Origin: Bog-159 sp963785255
GTDB taxonomy: Bacteria; Acidobacteriota; Terriglobia; Bryobacterales; Bryobacteraceae
Direction of reading: 5' to 3'
DNA length: 64,000 bases
Assembly: GCA_963785255.1 (NCBI GenBank)
Contig: CAWAUR010000017.1
Coordinates: forward strand, 434,001 to 498,000
A program made the translations under genes and the position numbers. The notes under the pieces are model-generated. The model saw only the letters and a program-made list of their open reading frames with translations, had not been told where the DNA came from and made no database searches. Shown one piece after another: positions 32,499-42,500 of this stretch (the stretch's first letter is position 1; each line of letters begins with the position of its first letter).

Positions 32499-33265
32499 TT
32501 GCGGGCATTCCGTTCCCAGATGAGTTGCAGGCCGTCGAGTGTGAGGTGCTCATCGATGTGCTTCAGGTGGCGCGAGCCGCGCGCGATGAGGGCAGCCTGT
32601 CCTCCGGTAGCGATGGCCCGGGTTTCGGGGCCAAGTTCCGCGACGATGCGGTCGAGGATGCCATCGATCATTCCCAGCGCGCCATAGTAGAGGCCTGAAT
32701 GCATGCTGGCGATGGTGTTGCTGCCGATGACTTTGGCGGGCTCTCGAAAGTCGACCATGGGAAGGCGCGCCGTTTTGCTGAACAACGCTTCGATGGAGAT
32801 GCCCACGCCGATGGCGATAGCGCCGCCCAGATACTCGGCGTTGCGCGAGATGACATCGAAGTTGATGGTGGTGCCGAGGTCCACCACGACGGACGGTCCG
32901 CCGTATTTGTGGAAAGCGGCCACCGCATTGGCGAGGCGATCGGCGCCCACTTGATTGGGATCGTCGTAGCGGATGGCCATGCCGATATCGGTCTGCGGTG
33001 TGACGAACATCGCGTCGAGGTGGAAATAGCGCTGCGCCATGGCGGCTAAGTTGGAATCAAGCGAGGGGACCACGCTGGCGATGATGATGGCGTCTACGCC
33101 GGGCGAATCGAGCGAGGCGAGCGCGAACAGATTGCGCAACAGCACGCCCCATTCGTCGGCGGTCTGGCCGTGAACGGTGCGCAGGCGCCAGTGGCTGACG
33201 AGGCGGTGCTCGTCGAAGGCGCCGATGGTGATGTTACTGTTGCCGACATCCAGGGCGAGTAGCAT
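32495..33265 (-). CDS. coaX: Type III pantothenate kinase
   Basis: The 256-residue enzyme phosphorylates pantothenate, the first step of coenzyme A synthesis. The ASKHA motifs are LLALDVGNSNITIGAF at the N-terminus (phosphate 1), GADRLANAVAAFHKYG, VVVDLGTTINFDVISRNAEY (phosphate 2), GGAIAIGVGISIEALFSKTA and ATGGQAALIARGS (adenosine). The start at 33265 overlaps the birA stop (TAATG), so translation is coupled. The frame extends upstream to 33301 but that part lies inside birA and has no homology. Confidence 0.94.
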   Translation of the reverse strand: MLLALDVGNSNITIGAFDEHRLVSHWRLRTVHGQTADEWGVLLRNLFALASLDSPGVDAIIIASVVPSLDSNLAAMAQRYFHLDAMFVTPQTDIGMAIRYDDPNQVGADRLANAVAAFHKYGGPSVVVDLGTTINFDVISRNAEYLGGAIAIGVGISIEALFSKTARLPMVDFREPAKVIGSNTIASMHSGLYYGALGMIDGILDRIVAELGPETRAIATGGQAALIARGSRHLKHIDEHLTLDGLQLIWERNARK

Positions 33266-34026
33266 TATGCGGGGCGGACTCCACCAGCGAGTATAAGCCA
33301 TTCCGTGCCGTCATCGGCGCGCAGTTTCAGAAAGCCTCTGGGATCGAGACCCGCGGTGGTGCCGGTGACGACGCCGCCGGGTTGATCGACGCGCACGCGC
33401 TTGCCGCGGGCGTAGCTGGAGCGGCGCGTAAATTGATCGAGGATTGCCTGGCGTCCGGCTTCGACCAGCATGCGGCAGAAACCGTCGATGGCGGGCAGCA
33501 GATCGATGAGCAAGTCTTCGCGCGAGTGTGGGCGGCCGGTAGCGAGACGCAACGAGGTGGCTTCGGTGGCAATTTCGGGAGGGAAGGCAGGATGATTGAC
33601 GTTGATGCCGATGCCCGCGATCACAGTGGAATCGATAAGCTGCACCAGGATGCCGGCGGTTTTGCGATCGCCAAGCATGACGTCGTTAGGCCAGCGCAGA
33701 TCGGGGTCGAGATCGGTGGCGCGCGCGACGGCTTCGGCGGTGGCCAAGCCGATGGCGAGTGTCACTACGGGGAGAGAATCGGTGGGCAGGGGCAGGCGCA
33801 GCACGATGGAGAGATACAGTCCGGCGCCCGGTTCGGAATGCCAGGTGTGGCCATGACGGCCCTGACCGGCGGTCTGTTCTTCGGCGATGACAGCCGTGCC
33901 GGATGGGCAGCCCGCGGCAGCCAGGGCAGCGGCTTCGTGCATGGTGGAGGTGATGGATTCGAAGAAAGAGAGCTGGCGGCCCGGGAGTGCGTGGCGTACG
34001 AGATCGATATCGAATCGGGTTTTCAT
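33265..34026 (-). CDS. birA: Biotin-[acetyl-CoA-carboxylase] ligase
   Basis: The 253-residue protein carries the biotin ligase core: the GQGRHGHTWHSEPGAGLYLS loop that holds biotinyl-AMP, SITSTMHEAAALAAAG near the N-terminus, DLRWPNDVMLGDRKTAGILV (with the catalytic lysine in DRKTAG), VIAGIGINVNHP, and a C-terminal SH3-like domain GVVTGTTAGLDPRGFLKLRA. It lacks the N-terminal DNA-binding domain of the E. coli BirA, so it is a monofunctional (group I) ligase. It attaches biotin to acetyl-CoA carboxylase. It begins the birA-coaX-31815 operon. Confidence 0.94.
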   Translation of the reverse strand: MKTRFDIDLVRHALPGRQLSFFESITSTMHEAAALAAAGCPSGTAVIAEEQTAGQGRHGHTWHSEPGAGLYLSIVLRLPLPTDSLPVVTLAIGLATAEAVARATDLDPDLRWPNDVMLGDRKTAGILVQLIDSTVIAGIGINVNHPAFPPEIATEATSLRLATGRPHSREDLLIDLLPAIDGFCRMLVEAGRQAILDQFTRRSSYARGKRVRVDQPGGVVTGTTAGLDPRGFLKLRADDGTEWLILAGGVRPA

Positions 34027-34041
34027 CGGAGAGAGCCTGCA

Positions 34042-34085
34042 AAAACCTTAATGGCCGCAGATGAACGCCGATGAACGCAGATAAG
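34042..34085 (+). repeat. Flanking repeat left of GxxExxY gene
   Basis: Reads aaaaccttaatggccgcaga then tgaacgccgatgaacgcagataag. The right copy at 34532-34576 has the same order with a few changes. A third, inverted core (atcggcgttcatcggcgttc) lies inside at 34469-34490 and codes for the first residues of the GxxExxY gene. Confidence 0.75.
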
Positions 34086-34093
34086 ACAGGTCA

Positions 34094-34489
34094 TTAGTCT
34101 GGCTGAAAGTCGTTTACGATCCGCTTCCATTCGACTTTGGCTTTTTGGAAGTTTATCAAGAGACATACAGTCCGGCTGGAGGCTTTCAGATAGTTGAGAC
34201 ACTGGGCGGTATGTTCGTTGGTCAGGCGCTCGACACACTTTAGCTCGACGACTAATGAGTCTTCGACTAAGATATCGGCGAAGTAGTCTCCGATAGGTTG
34301 GCCCTTGTAGAGAACCCGAAATCTGGCTTGGGGTTTGGCGCGTATGCGACGAAGAGCGAGTTCCCTTAGGAGAGCACGCTCGTAGACTTTTTCGAGGAAG
34401 CCGGAACCTAGGGTGTTGGAGACTTCAAAGATTGCGGCTAGGACCTGCTCAGTCAAAGAATCCGGACATCGGCGTTCATCGGCGTTCAT
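34094..34489 (-). CDS. GxxExxY family protein
   Basis: A 131-residue protein starting MNADERRCPDSLTEQVLAAI. It has the family motif in GFLEKVYERALLRELALRRI (GxxExxY), the core ARFRVLYKGQPIGDYFADIL with VEDSLVVELKCVERLTNEHT (D and ExK, like PDDEXK nucleases) and the closing CLLINFQKAKVEWKRIV. Function in cells is not established; a nuclease-like fold is suggested. The first residues are encoded by a repeat (tgaacgccgatgaacgcc) that is also found as direct copies on both sides, so the gene looks like an inserted cassette between birA and valS. The frame extends to 34579 through the right repeat. Confidence 0.85.
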   Translation of the reverse strand: MNADERRCPDSLTEQVLAAIFEVSNTLGSGFLEKVYERALLRELALRRIRAKPQARFRVLYKGQPIGDYFADILVEDSLVVELKCVERLTNEHTAQCLNYLKASSRTVCLLINFQKAKVEWKRIVNDFQPD

Positions 34490-34531
34490 CGGCGGCCAAT
34501 TTATGTGTGGGTTTTCCGGCCGAGAGTTCTC

Positions 34532-34576
34532 AAAACCTTTAATGGCCGCCGATGAACGCCGATGAACGCCGATAAG
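34532..34576 (+). repeat. Flanking repeat right of GxxExxY gene
   Basis: Reads aaaacctttaatggccgccg then atgaacgccgatgaacgccgataag. It matches the left copy at 34042-34085 with four differences and lies just before the end of valS. Confidence 0.75.
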
Positions 34577-34583
34577 CAAAAAG

Positions 34584-37283
34584 CTACTCCAGGGTTTCTA
34601 GGGCGGCCTTATTCTTGGTTAGTTGCGCCTCATAGTCGGATTTTTTGGCTCGCATATTAGCTACTACGTGTTCCGGCTTGCGGCTTAGGGAAGGCTCGTC
34701 GTTGAGTTGCTTTTCCAGGTTGGCTATATTTTTTCCGAGCTGGTCGTTTTCCTTCTCCAGGCGGCGGCGCTGGGCTTCGGTTTGCGCTTTGGGGACGTGC
34801 AGCACCAGGTCTAGCTGCGACGTTGACCGGCTGGTGGCGCCAGCGGGCGGCGGGTCCGGGCTGAATTCGAGAGTCACGCCCGATAGGCGGCGGACGGCAT
34901 CCGCGTGACGACGGGCGATCTCCAGGGTATCGCCGCGCGCGTGCAGCGTGCCCTGCAACTGCAGCTTGGGATCGAGCTTCATCTCGGTGCGCAAGGTGCG
35001 CGCCAGCGTGACGACTTCCTGCAACACACCGATCTCACGCTCGGCGGCGAAGTCCGTATTCTGACGGCGATACTGCGGATACTCCGCGAGCGCGATCGAG
35101 ACAGGCCGCGGCGCGTTGCCCTTGAGCCGCTGCCACAGTTCTTCCGTGAGGAACGGCATGGCCGGATGCAGCAGGCGCAAAGCCGTTTCAAAAGCCGCGA
35201 GGACGTTGCGCCAATCGGCGTTCACGCCGGTATTTTCCTGGAAGCTGGGCTTCTTCAGCTCCAGATACCAATCGCAGAACTCATGCCAAAAGAAGTGCCA
35301 GAGTAACTGCGCGGCTTCATGATAACGATACTGTTCGATAGCCCGGTTCACCTGCTCGGCGCAAGTATTCAGGCGGCTGAAAATCCAGCGGTCTTCGATG
35401 GCGACTTCGATGCTCGGTCCGGCTTCGGGACGGAATGTTTCGAGCCGATTGGGCAGCCACGGCTCCACGCCGGAGCGCTCCATGTTCACGAACAACAGGC
35501 GCGCGGCGTTCCAGATTTTGTTGGCGAAGGCGCGCGTCGATTCCATGCGATCTTCGGCGAGCACAATGTCAGTGCCCGGCGCGGCGCCCAGTAGCAGCGC
35601 CAGGCGCACGGCGTCGGTGCCATACTTCTCGGTAACTTCCAGCGGATCGATGGTGTTGCCGCGGGTCTTCGACATCTTCTGGCGCTCGGCATCGCGCACC
35701 AGGCCGTGAATATAGACCTGGCGGAACGGGATCTCGCCCATGAATTCAAGGCCCATCATGATCATGCGCGCGACCCAGAAAAACAGAATGTCGAAACCGG
35801 TGATAAGTAGCGAGGTGGGATAGAACAGCTTCAAGTCCTCGGTTTCATCGGGCCAACCGAGCGTGGAAAACGGCCATAATCCAGAGCTGAACCAGGTGTC
35901 GAGCACGTCGGGATCCTGGATAAGTTGCGAGGAGCCGCAACGCGCGCAACTCGTAGGTTGTTCGCGTGCCACTACGATTTCGCCGCACTGCTGGCAATGC
36001 CACGCGGGGATACGATGTCCCCACCATAACTGGCGCGAGATACACCAATCGCGGATGTTATACATCCATTCGAAGTAAGTCTTAGTCCAATTTTCGGGGA
36101 TGAACTGGATGCGGCGGGTTTCGACGACCTCGATGGCTCTTTCCGCGAGCGGCTTCATGCGCACGAACCATTGCGTGGAGAGGAGCGGCTCGACGATGGT
36201 TTTGCAGCGGTCGCAGCGGCCCACGGCGAGCGTGTACGGCTCGATTTTTTCTAACAGGCCGAGACGCTCGAGATCTTCAACGATGCGGCGGCGGGCTTCG
36301 AAGCGGTCGAGGCCGGCGTAAGGCCCGGCTTCCGCGGTCATGTGGCCGCGCTCATCGATCACTTTGATGCGCGGCAGATTGTGGCGCTTGCCGGCTTCGA
36401 AATCGTTGGGGTCGTGCGCCGGTGTGACTTTGACGGCGCCCGTGCCGAATTGCGGATCGGCCAGATCGTCGAGGATCACGGGGATCGGGCGATTCATCAG
36501 GGGCAAGTCGACGGTGCGGCCGTGAAGATGGAAGTAGCGCGGATCTTTGGCGTTCACGGCGACGGCCGTGTCGCCTAACATTGTCTCGGGGCGCGTGGTG
36601 GCTACTACGACGTAGTCACCGTGGCTGGTGGTCGGTGGCTGGTGGCTGGTGGCTGTGTCTCCGCTAGTGATCGGGTAGCGGATGTGCCAGAGGTTGCCTT
36701 GGGTCTCCACGTTCTTGACTTCTAAGTCGGAGAGCGCGGTCTGACATCTTGGGCACCAGTTGACCATGTACTCGCCGCGATAGATGAGACCTTTTTCGTA
36801 GAGGCGGACGAAGACTTCACGCACGGCGCGGGAAAGGCCGGGGTCGAGGGTGAAGCGCTCGCGGCTCCAATCGCAGCTTGCGCCCAGGCGGATCATCTGG
36901 CGCTTGATGCGGTCGCCATATTGCGCCTTCCATTCCCATACGCGTTCGACGAACTTATCGCGTCCCAGGGTGCGGCGGTCGGTGCCCTCTTCGGCGAGCT
37001 TGCGCTCGACCACCATTTGGGTGGCGATACCGGCGTGATCGGTGCCGGGCAGCCAGAGGGTGTTGTCGCCGCGCATGCGATGCCAGCGGACGGTGACGTC
37101 GATTTCGGTGTGCTCCAGCATGTGCCCAATGTGGAGCGAGCCGGTAACGTTGGGAGGCGGAATGACCAGGGAAAAGACGCGCGGCTGCGCCTTCTGGGAA
37201 GCGTGGAAGATGCCGGAGTCAATCCACCATTGAGCCCAATGCGGCTCGAACCGCTGCGGCTCGTAAACCTTCTCGATTTGCAT
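34584..37283 (-). CDS. valS: Valyl-tRNA synthetase
   Basis: The 899-residue class I synthetase attaches valine to tRNA-Val. HIGH is found in GSLHIGHMLEHTEIDV (residues 51-54) and KMSKTRG near residue 534. The editing domain begins with VVVATTRPETMLGDTAVAV and includes FGTGAVKVTPAHDPNDFEAG. The anticodon-binding helices and a C-terminal coiled coil (RRRLEKENDQLGKNIANLEK) follow. A 12 to 14 residue insertion SGDTATSHQPPTTSHGDYV just before the editing domain is encoded by a tandem ccagccacc-type repeat. The start is ATG at 37283. Length and all motifs are normal. Confidence 0.97.
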   Translation of the reverse strand: MQIEKVYEPQRFEPHWAQWWIDSGIFHASQKAQPRVFSLVIPPPNVTGSLHIGHMLEHTEIDVTVRWHRMRGDNTLWLPGTDHAGIATQMVVERKLAEEGTDRRTLGRDKFVERVWEWKAQYGDRIKRQMIRLGASCDWSRERFTLDPGLSRAVREVFVRLYEKGLIYRGEYMVNWCPRCQTALSDLEVKNVETQGNLWHIRYPITSGDTATSHQPPTTSHGDYVVVATTRPETMLGDTAVAVNAKDPRYFHLHGRTVDLPLMNRPIPVILDDLADPQFGTGAVKVTPAHDPNDFEAGKRHNLPRIKVIDERGHMTAEAGPYAGLDRFEARRRIVEDLERLGLLEKIEPYTLAVGRCDRCKTIVEPLLSTQWFVRMKPLAERAIEVVETRRIQFIPENWTKTYFEWMYNIRDWCISRQLWWGHRIPAWHCQQCGEIVVAREQPTSCARCGSSQLIQDPDVLDTWFSSGLWPFSTLGWPDETEDLKLFYPTSLLITGFDILFFWVARMIMMGLEFMGEIPFRQVYIHGLVRDAERQKMSKTRGNTIDPLEVTEKYGTDAVRLALLLGAAPGTDIVLAEDRMESTRAFANKIWNAARLLFVNMERSGVEPWLPNRLETFRPEAGPSIEVAIEDRWIFSRLNTCAEQVNRAIEQYRYHEAAQLLWHFFWHEFCDWYLELKKPSFQENTGVNADWRNVLAAFETALRLLHPAMPFLTEELWQRLKGNAPRPVSIALAEYPQYRRQNTDFAAEREIGVLQEVVTLARTLRTEMKLDPKLQLQGTLHARGDTLEIARRHADAVRRLSGVTLEFSPDPPPAGATSRSTSQLDLVLHVPKAQTEAQRRRLEKENDQLGKNIANLEKQLNDEPSLSRKPEHVVANMRAKKSDYEAQLTKNKAALETLE

Positions 37284-37328
37284 GGGAATCTTTATGATAT
37301 CAGGGGGCGGCTCGGCAACGCTCTCACC

Positions 37329-37351
37329 GAGCCGCGACCGTCAGGGAGCGG
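37329..37351 (-). repeat. Dispersed 23-bp intergenic repeat, copy 4 (inverted)
   Basis: The plus strand reads gagccgcgaccgtcagggag then cgg, the exact reverse complement of the first 23 bases at 12823. It sits between valS and the next gene, both on the minus strand. Confidence 0.65.
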
Positions 37352-37362
37352 ACCTGAGCGCA

Positions 37363-37704
37363 TCAGTGTTGAGACGAATGGCCGGAAGCCGAAGTTCGCG
37401 AGTGATGGGCCAGGGCCGAGACTCCGTGTGCAATGGAATGCACAGGGTCCTTTAGATGATGACCCACATGCGAGAGAGCCGACCGGAATGGATGTCCCTT
37501 ATCCGTTTTCGGTTGGCCGTTAAAATCCAGGTTTAGACCCTGTTCGACGACAGGCTGGCGGATCTGTTGCGCACGGGCCGGGTGGTAATTATGGTTGGCG
37601 AAAGCGCCGGCCCCCAGCAAGCCGGCCCCGACTACAACGGTCACCACGGGGTGTACTTTGATTCCAGTAGCTACGGACTGTGTGTGGTTAGTTCGTTTCG
37701 GCAT
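37363..37704 (-). CDS. Small membrane-anchored basic protein
   Basis: A 113-residue protein starting MPKRTNHTQSVATGIKVHPV with a single hydrophobic segment VVTVVVGAGLLGAGAFA, then a histidine-rich hydrophilic tail (HHLKDPVHSIAHGVSALAHH). The ribosome binding site AAAGGAG precedes the ATG by eight bases, which fixes the start; the frame continues upstream to 37878 without that support. No family is recognised. It follows the TIG-domain gene in the same direction by 34 bases, so the two may share a transcript. Confidence 0.6.
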   Translation of the reverse strand: MPKRTNHTQSVATGIKVHPVVTVVVGAGLLGAGAFANHNYHPARAQQIRQPVVEQGLNLDFNGQPKTDKGHPFRSALSHVGHHLKDPVHSIAHGVSALAHHSRTSASGHSSQH

Positions 37705-37738
37705 TTTGTTTCTCCTTTCTCGGATGCTAGTTAGTTGG

Positions 37739-39457
37739 CTACATGATGGTAAAGCTGGTCTTACTGGTAGCCTTGCCCACGGGCGTAGTGATCTCAATAG
37801 GTCCTGTAGTTGCGCCGGTTGGAACGGTGGCCGTGATCTGCGTGCTGGAGTCTTGCGTGAAGCTTGCAGCAACGCCATTGAACGTTACTGCGGTGGCGCC
37901 CTGGAGATTGGTCCCTGTGATTGTCACTGCGTCGCCGGCACTACCGCTCGCCGGCGAGAAGTAGCTGACTTTGGGTTGCGCACTCGCCGTGTAGACCGTG
38001 TAGTTCACCACGAAATAGCCGGAATTGTCGCCATAGCAGCCTGGCATGCCATTGTTGCAGGAGTCGGGGATGCCGAGATACACGACGGTGGCGCCGGCGG
38101 GCACGTCGAAGTACTGAGTCTGGCCGATTGAGGTAAGTCCGTCGCCAACAAAGAACAACTGGTTCACGAGAGGCGATAGCGAAGTGAAGTCAGTCCCGAT
38201 CGTTGTAAAGTCCAGCGTGGGCGGAGGAGCACCGCTTGGGGGTTCGCCGTTCTCGAAGACTCCAGTCAGGAAGCCGGCAACGGAGGCTTCAATCCCCGAG
38301 ATCGCGCCATCGGCTGAAATGCTCGTGCTTTCGGTTTGGGGTGAGGAACCTACACCATCCGCATCGTTGTAGTTAGCGCCACCGTTGGCTGTGATGCAGG
38401 GCGACGCGCAGGAAGACGCCTGGGTGCCGCCGGTGATATCAAAACTCACGGACGTAGCGCCCGCGGGCAGGGGAATAGCCATGGGAAGTGTGCCTGTTCC
38501 GTCCGTTGTGGTCACGGAAGTGTAGCCCGCGCCGGGTATCTCATCGGTTGCGTTGATGGTGACGGTTCCGGCCGAAGAGGGTGTCGCCTTAAAGCTAGCC
38601 TTGCTGGTGGCGACTCCTCCCGACGTGGCGATTCGAATGGGGCCATCTAACGCGCCGGCGGGCACTGTGGCCGTGATGGACGTGCCGGAGTCGACGGTGA
38701 AGTCAGACGGGACGTCGTTGAAGGTGACATATGAAACAGGCGAAGGCGTGAAGTTACTGCCCTGAATCGTCACAAGCGATCCCACTTTGCCGCTCTTCGG
38801 CGAGAAGGAGGTGATGGTGGGGGCCAACAGCGGCGTATCCTGTCCGAACACAATGTAAGAACCGGCCGGAGACCCCGCGCCGAATACGATGGTGAACTCA
38901 GAGTCGATGTAGAACGCGCCATTGGTGTTGCCTATGGAATAAGTGGTACTCTTGCTGAAGTCTCCCGGCGGCGTGACCGGTCCCAGGCAAGCTGCGCCAT
39001 TCACACACTCGCCGGCTGAACTGGAGGCCGCTATAGTGGGACTAAACGCGCCCGCCAGACCCTCCCCGCAATTGCAAGAACCATACTCCGACTCGAACGC
39101 GAGGTACCAATCGACGGTTATGGTGTCCTTTCGGGAAGATGTTCCAGCCTTATTGCCTTCGTAGGTCACTTGAAAGGTCGCTCCCCCCGGTATGTAGCCC
39201 CCGTTGCTGTTGTTCGACCCCCAGCTCGATCCGTTGATGAGGTACTTGTCTCCGTTGGGCATTCTGAGATCAAAAGTTACCGGCAAGGTGGTGCTGGTGT
39301 TGTAAGGGAGCGGTATGGCTGGGCAACTGGTGCCGGCATAGCAGGTGTTATTCACCTTGATCCCGAAGTAGTTGTTGGCGGCGTTCGCTGCGGAGGCGAA
39401 CGCGAAGGTGCTTGCTAGAGCGATTAGTGGTAGCTTCGCGACGGTGTGTCTCTTCAT
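37739..39457 (-). CDS. Secreted IPT/TIG-domain protein
   Basis: A 572-residue exported protein with a clear signal peptide (LPLIALASTFAFASAANAAN). It has two IPT/TIG immunoglobulin-like domains, each with the pattern PxxxSFSPxSGxxGxxVTIxG then TxVTFNGxxASFTxDSxTxI, at about residues 217-297 (ITSFSPKSGKVGSLVTIQGS) and 490-572 (VSYFSPASGSAGDAVTITGT). The N-terminal 200 residues are cysteine-containing and beta-rich (NTCYAGTSCPAIPLPYNTST). It is probably a cell-surface or secreted adhesin-like protein; no enzyme motif is seen. Confidence 0.82.
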   Translation of the reverse strand: MKRHTVAKLPLIALASTFAFASAANAANNYFGIKVNNTCYAGTSCPAIPLPYNTSTTLPVTFDLRMPNGDKYLINGSSWGSNNSNGGYIPGGATFQVTYEGNKAGTSSRKDTITVDWYLAFESEYGSCNCGEGLAGAFSPTIAASSSAGECVNGAACLGPVTPPGDFSKSTTYSIGNTNGAFYIDSEFTIVFGAGSPAGSYIVFGQDTPLLAPTITSFSPKSGKVGSLVTIQGSNFTPSPVSYVTFNDVPSDFTVDSGTSITATVPAGALDGPIRIATSGGVATSKASFKATPSSAGTVTINATDEIPGAGYTSVTTTDGTGTLPMAIPLPAGATSVSFDITGGTQASSCASPCITANGGANYNDADGVGSSPQTESTSISADGAISGIEASVAGFLTGVFENGEPPSGAPPPTLDFTTIGTDFTSLSPLVNQLFFVGDGLTSIGQTQYFDVPAGATVVYLGIPDSCNNGMPGCYGDNSGYFVVNYTVYTASAQPKVSYFSPASGSAGDAVTITGTNLQGATAVTFNGVAASFTQDSSTQITATVPTGATTGPIEITTPVGKATSKTSFTIM

Positions 39458-39583
39458 TGTTTTGTCTCCTTAATCCGAGTGCTTCCCCGGCTAGGAGGCC
39501 AGGGTAAGGCGGCTTCCGTAGAAGTCACTGTCTGAAGATGTTGGGTGCGGGGTCTTTCTTACGCGGGAATATTTGGAGCGGAA

Positions 39584-42500
39584 TTATTTCCAATCGCCGA
39601 TCAGCGAAAAGCCGGCCCAATAGTACGGCGCCGATGAGCTTTGCGAATGCGCCAATTGCAACTGCGCCGAGCGCAGGGCTTCATCTTTGCTCTTGCCGCT
39701 GCGCAGATCCGTATAGAAACGCTGCATCAACTGCATGGTGCGAAAATCGTCCACGCTCCACAAGGAGGCCAGGATGGAGCGCGCGCCGGCGTATTGGAAG
39801 GCGCGCGTGAGGCCGATCAATCCTTCGCCTTTCACTTCCTGGCCCAGTCCGGTGTTGCAAGCGGACAAAGTGACTAAGTCCGCGTCCAGCCGGACTTGCT
39901 CGAAGATTTCCCAGGCCTGGAGAAGTCCGTTATCTTTTCCGGGTTGCACCTGGCCGAGAACGGAAAGCACCAGCGCGGAATCTAGCGGGAAGCGCTCGTC
40001 CAACAACCCGTGTGTGGCAAAGTGAATGTAGCGGACATCCTTGCCCAGCGCCTTGGCGTGCTCTTCGGTGGCGTCTGCGCCGAGGTAGGTCCGGTTACGC
40101 TTCGGGAAAAGGGCGGCGATGCCTTCCACCTCCTGGCGGCTGAAGGGGAGGCGGCCGAAATCGAACCCGCGCTCGGCAGCCAGACGCAGGTCCGGGTTCG
40201 CGCTGCGCTCCAGACCGGCCTTGCCGGCGGCAGGCATGCGCGGGTCTCCAAAGGCGGCCATCTCGATGGCCTTGTTTTCGACCGGATGGCGCATTTTGCG
40301 CAGCTCGGCGTAAACCGTGGCGGATACCACCGTGTGCAGCGGTTTCCAATCCACCAGATACTGCGTCCCGTTTCGCCGGAGCGCCGCGAAGGGCAGCACC
40401 TGCAGCGGGCCATCGGGCACGATGAGCAGGCGCTGGCTGGCCATCAACGCGGATTCAGCCGGCCGCAGCAGCAGATCGTAGAGTTGCCTGGACTGCGCCA
40501 TCAGCTCGGAGTTGCCACCTTCGCGATGCTCGCGGATGAGGCGGCGAAACTCCTGCACCTTCGCCTGCAGATCTTTCTCTTTGACAGGCAGCGTGAAGAC
40601 GGACAGTCCCGGCGCACTGCGCTCGGGATCGATCACGAACAGAACGGTTTTGTCTTCAGCCACCGTGTACGACAATAGAACCGCGCCTGGATCGAGGATG
40701 CGGCGGGTGGCGGTTAAGTCGAGCGGCTGCGGATACTGGAGCGAGGCGAAGCGCGGAGAAGCCTTGGCGATCCGGTCGGCGATCTCGTCCCGCTGCACGC
40801 TCAATTCGTGCAGGCGAGATTGCACGGCGGCGATCTTCTCTTTGTCCTGGGCTGAATTCAACTCCGTAAGTTGCGATTGCACGCTGTCATACTCGGCGGC
40901 GTTGCGTTTGCGGGCTCGCTGCAAATCGGCGGGCACGTCGGCGGCGAACATCAAGTCGCGCTTGGCCAACATATCCAGCAAGCCCCGGGCGCGGGAACGC
41001 TCCGAAACCCGATAAGCCCGCTCGGGCTGATGCTGGGCCAGGAGCGCGTTTTCAAGGTCGCTGTAAAACGAGCCGAAAAGCGCGCGAAAGCTGGAACGAA
41101 CGGTTTCGGTTCCACCCAGGCGCGCTTCCTGGCTTTCCAATGCGTCCACGGCGCGAGCAAAATACGTGGCGGCGGCGTCTGTTTCGCCTTTCCTCCGCTT
41201 TACCAGGCCGAGGTTGTTTAGCGACTGAGCCGCGAAGGTGCTGCCGGGTTCCAGTTTTTGGAAGATCGCGAGCGCCCGTTGATGAAACTCCTCAGCCTCA
41301 CGCAGATCGCCGCGTTTGAAAGCCGTTTCCCCGGCGCTGTTCAGCAGGGTAGCGAACTCCAAGCCGCCAGGAGCTATCTTCTCCATGATGGCCAATGCCT
41401 GCCGGTGGTGCGCTTCACCGTCAGCTCGATTGCCACGCGCCCACTCCACATCCCCCAGGTCGCCCATGCATACGGCGGCGTCACGGCCTTCAGGCTCCAG
41501 TCTTAGCTGCATGGCAAGAGCCTGCTTGAAGTAGTGCTCGGCCGCCACCAGGTCCTCGCGCTGCGCGGCCAGCGATCCAAAGTTGGTAAGGACGTGGGCG
41601 ACCAACATGCCGTTCGGGTTCTGGTTCCGCGCCAGCGCCAACGCGCGCTCGAAGTATTCGGCCGCGCGCGTGAAGTTTCCACGATACATCTCCAAAACGC
41701 CAAGATTTTCCAGCGCCGCCTCCTCGTTCGGGCTTCCGAACTTGTGGAGGACCTCCAAAGCCTGCAAATAATACTCCTCAGCGCCTGCCAGGTCGCCGCG
41801 GCCGCTCACTATGTTCGCCAGATTGTTCAGGCTATCGGCAACGCTCGCGCTTCCAGGGGCCAATTCCTGCCGAATTGCCAGCGCGCGCTGTTGATAGCGC
41901 TCCGCCAGTTCCGCATCGCCGCGATCCAACGCCAGATTACCGAGATTATTCAGCGAATTTGAGGTGTCGATGCTGCGAGGCGCCAGGTTTTCGCGTATCG
42001 ATAGTGACTGCTGGTGATACTCCTCGGCCGGCCGGTCCGACGCACCGGCGAAGTTGCCGAGTTGGCTCAGGCACATTGCCTGGGCCAAGCTTGGGGAGGC
42101 TAACTTCCGGGCCTCTTCGAACGCGCGTTGGAAGCAGCCGTGGGTACCCGCGAGATCGTTAGGGACGGTATCGCACCGGTCATACCACAGTCGCCAGTCG
42201 TCTTTTACTCCCGCGGACTCCGCTTTGTCGATGGCGGCTTGAAAGGTGGAATCGGCTTCGGCGAACTGCCGGGCGCGCAACAGCACGCGCGCGAGTTGAT
42301 ATTCGACCCAGGCGCTCAGCCATGGCGGGTCATTCGGGCCCATCTGTCCCACCAGGCCGCGCCAGCCTTGCGCCGCCTCGGCGAGTTTGTTGGTCTTTTC
42401 CAGTTCGCGGCAGCGCTGCCATCGAGCGGCTTGTTCCGGTGTGAGGACCGGACGGATGGCGATTCCAGGCGCGCCATTGCGAACGGTCCAAACGCGTTCG

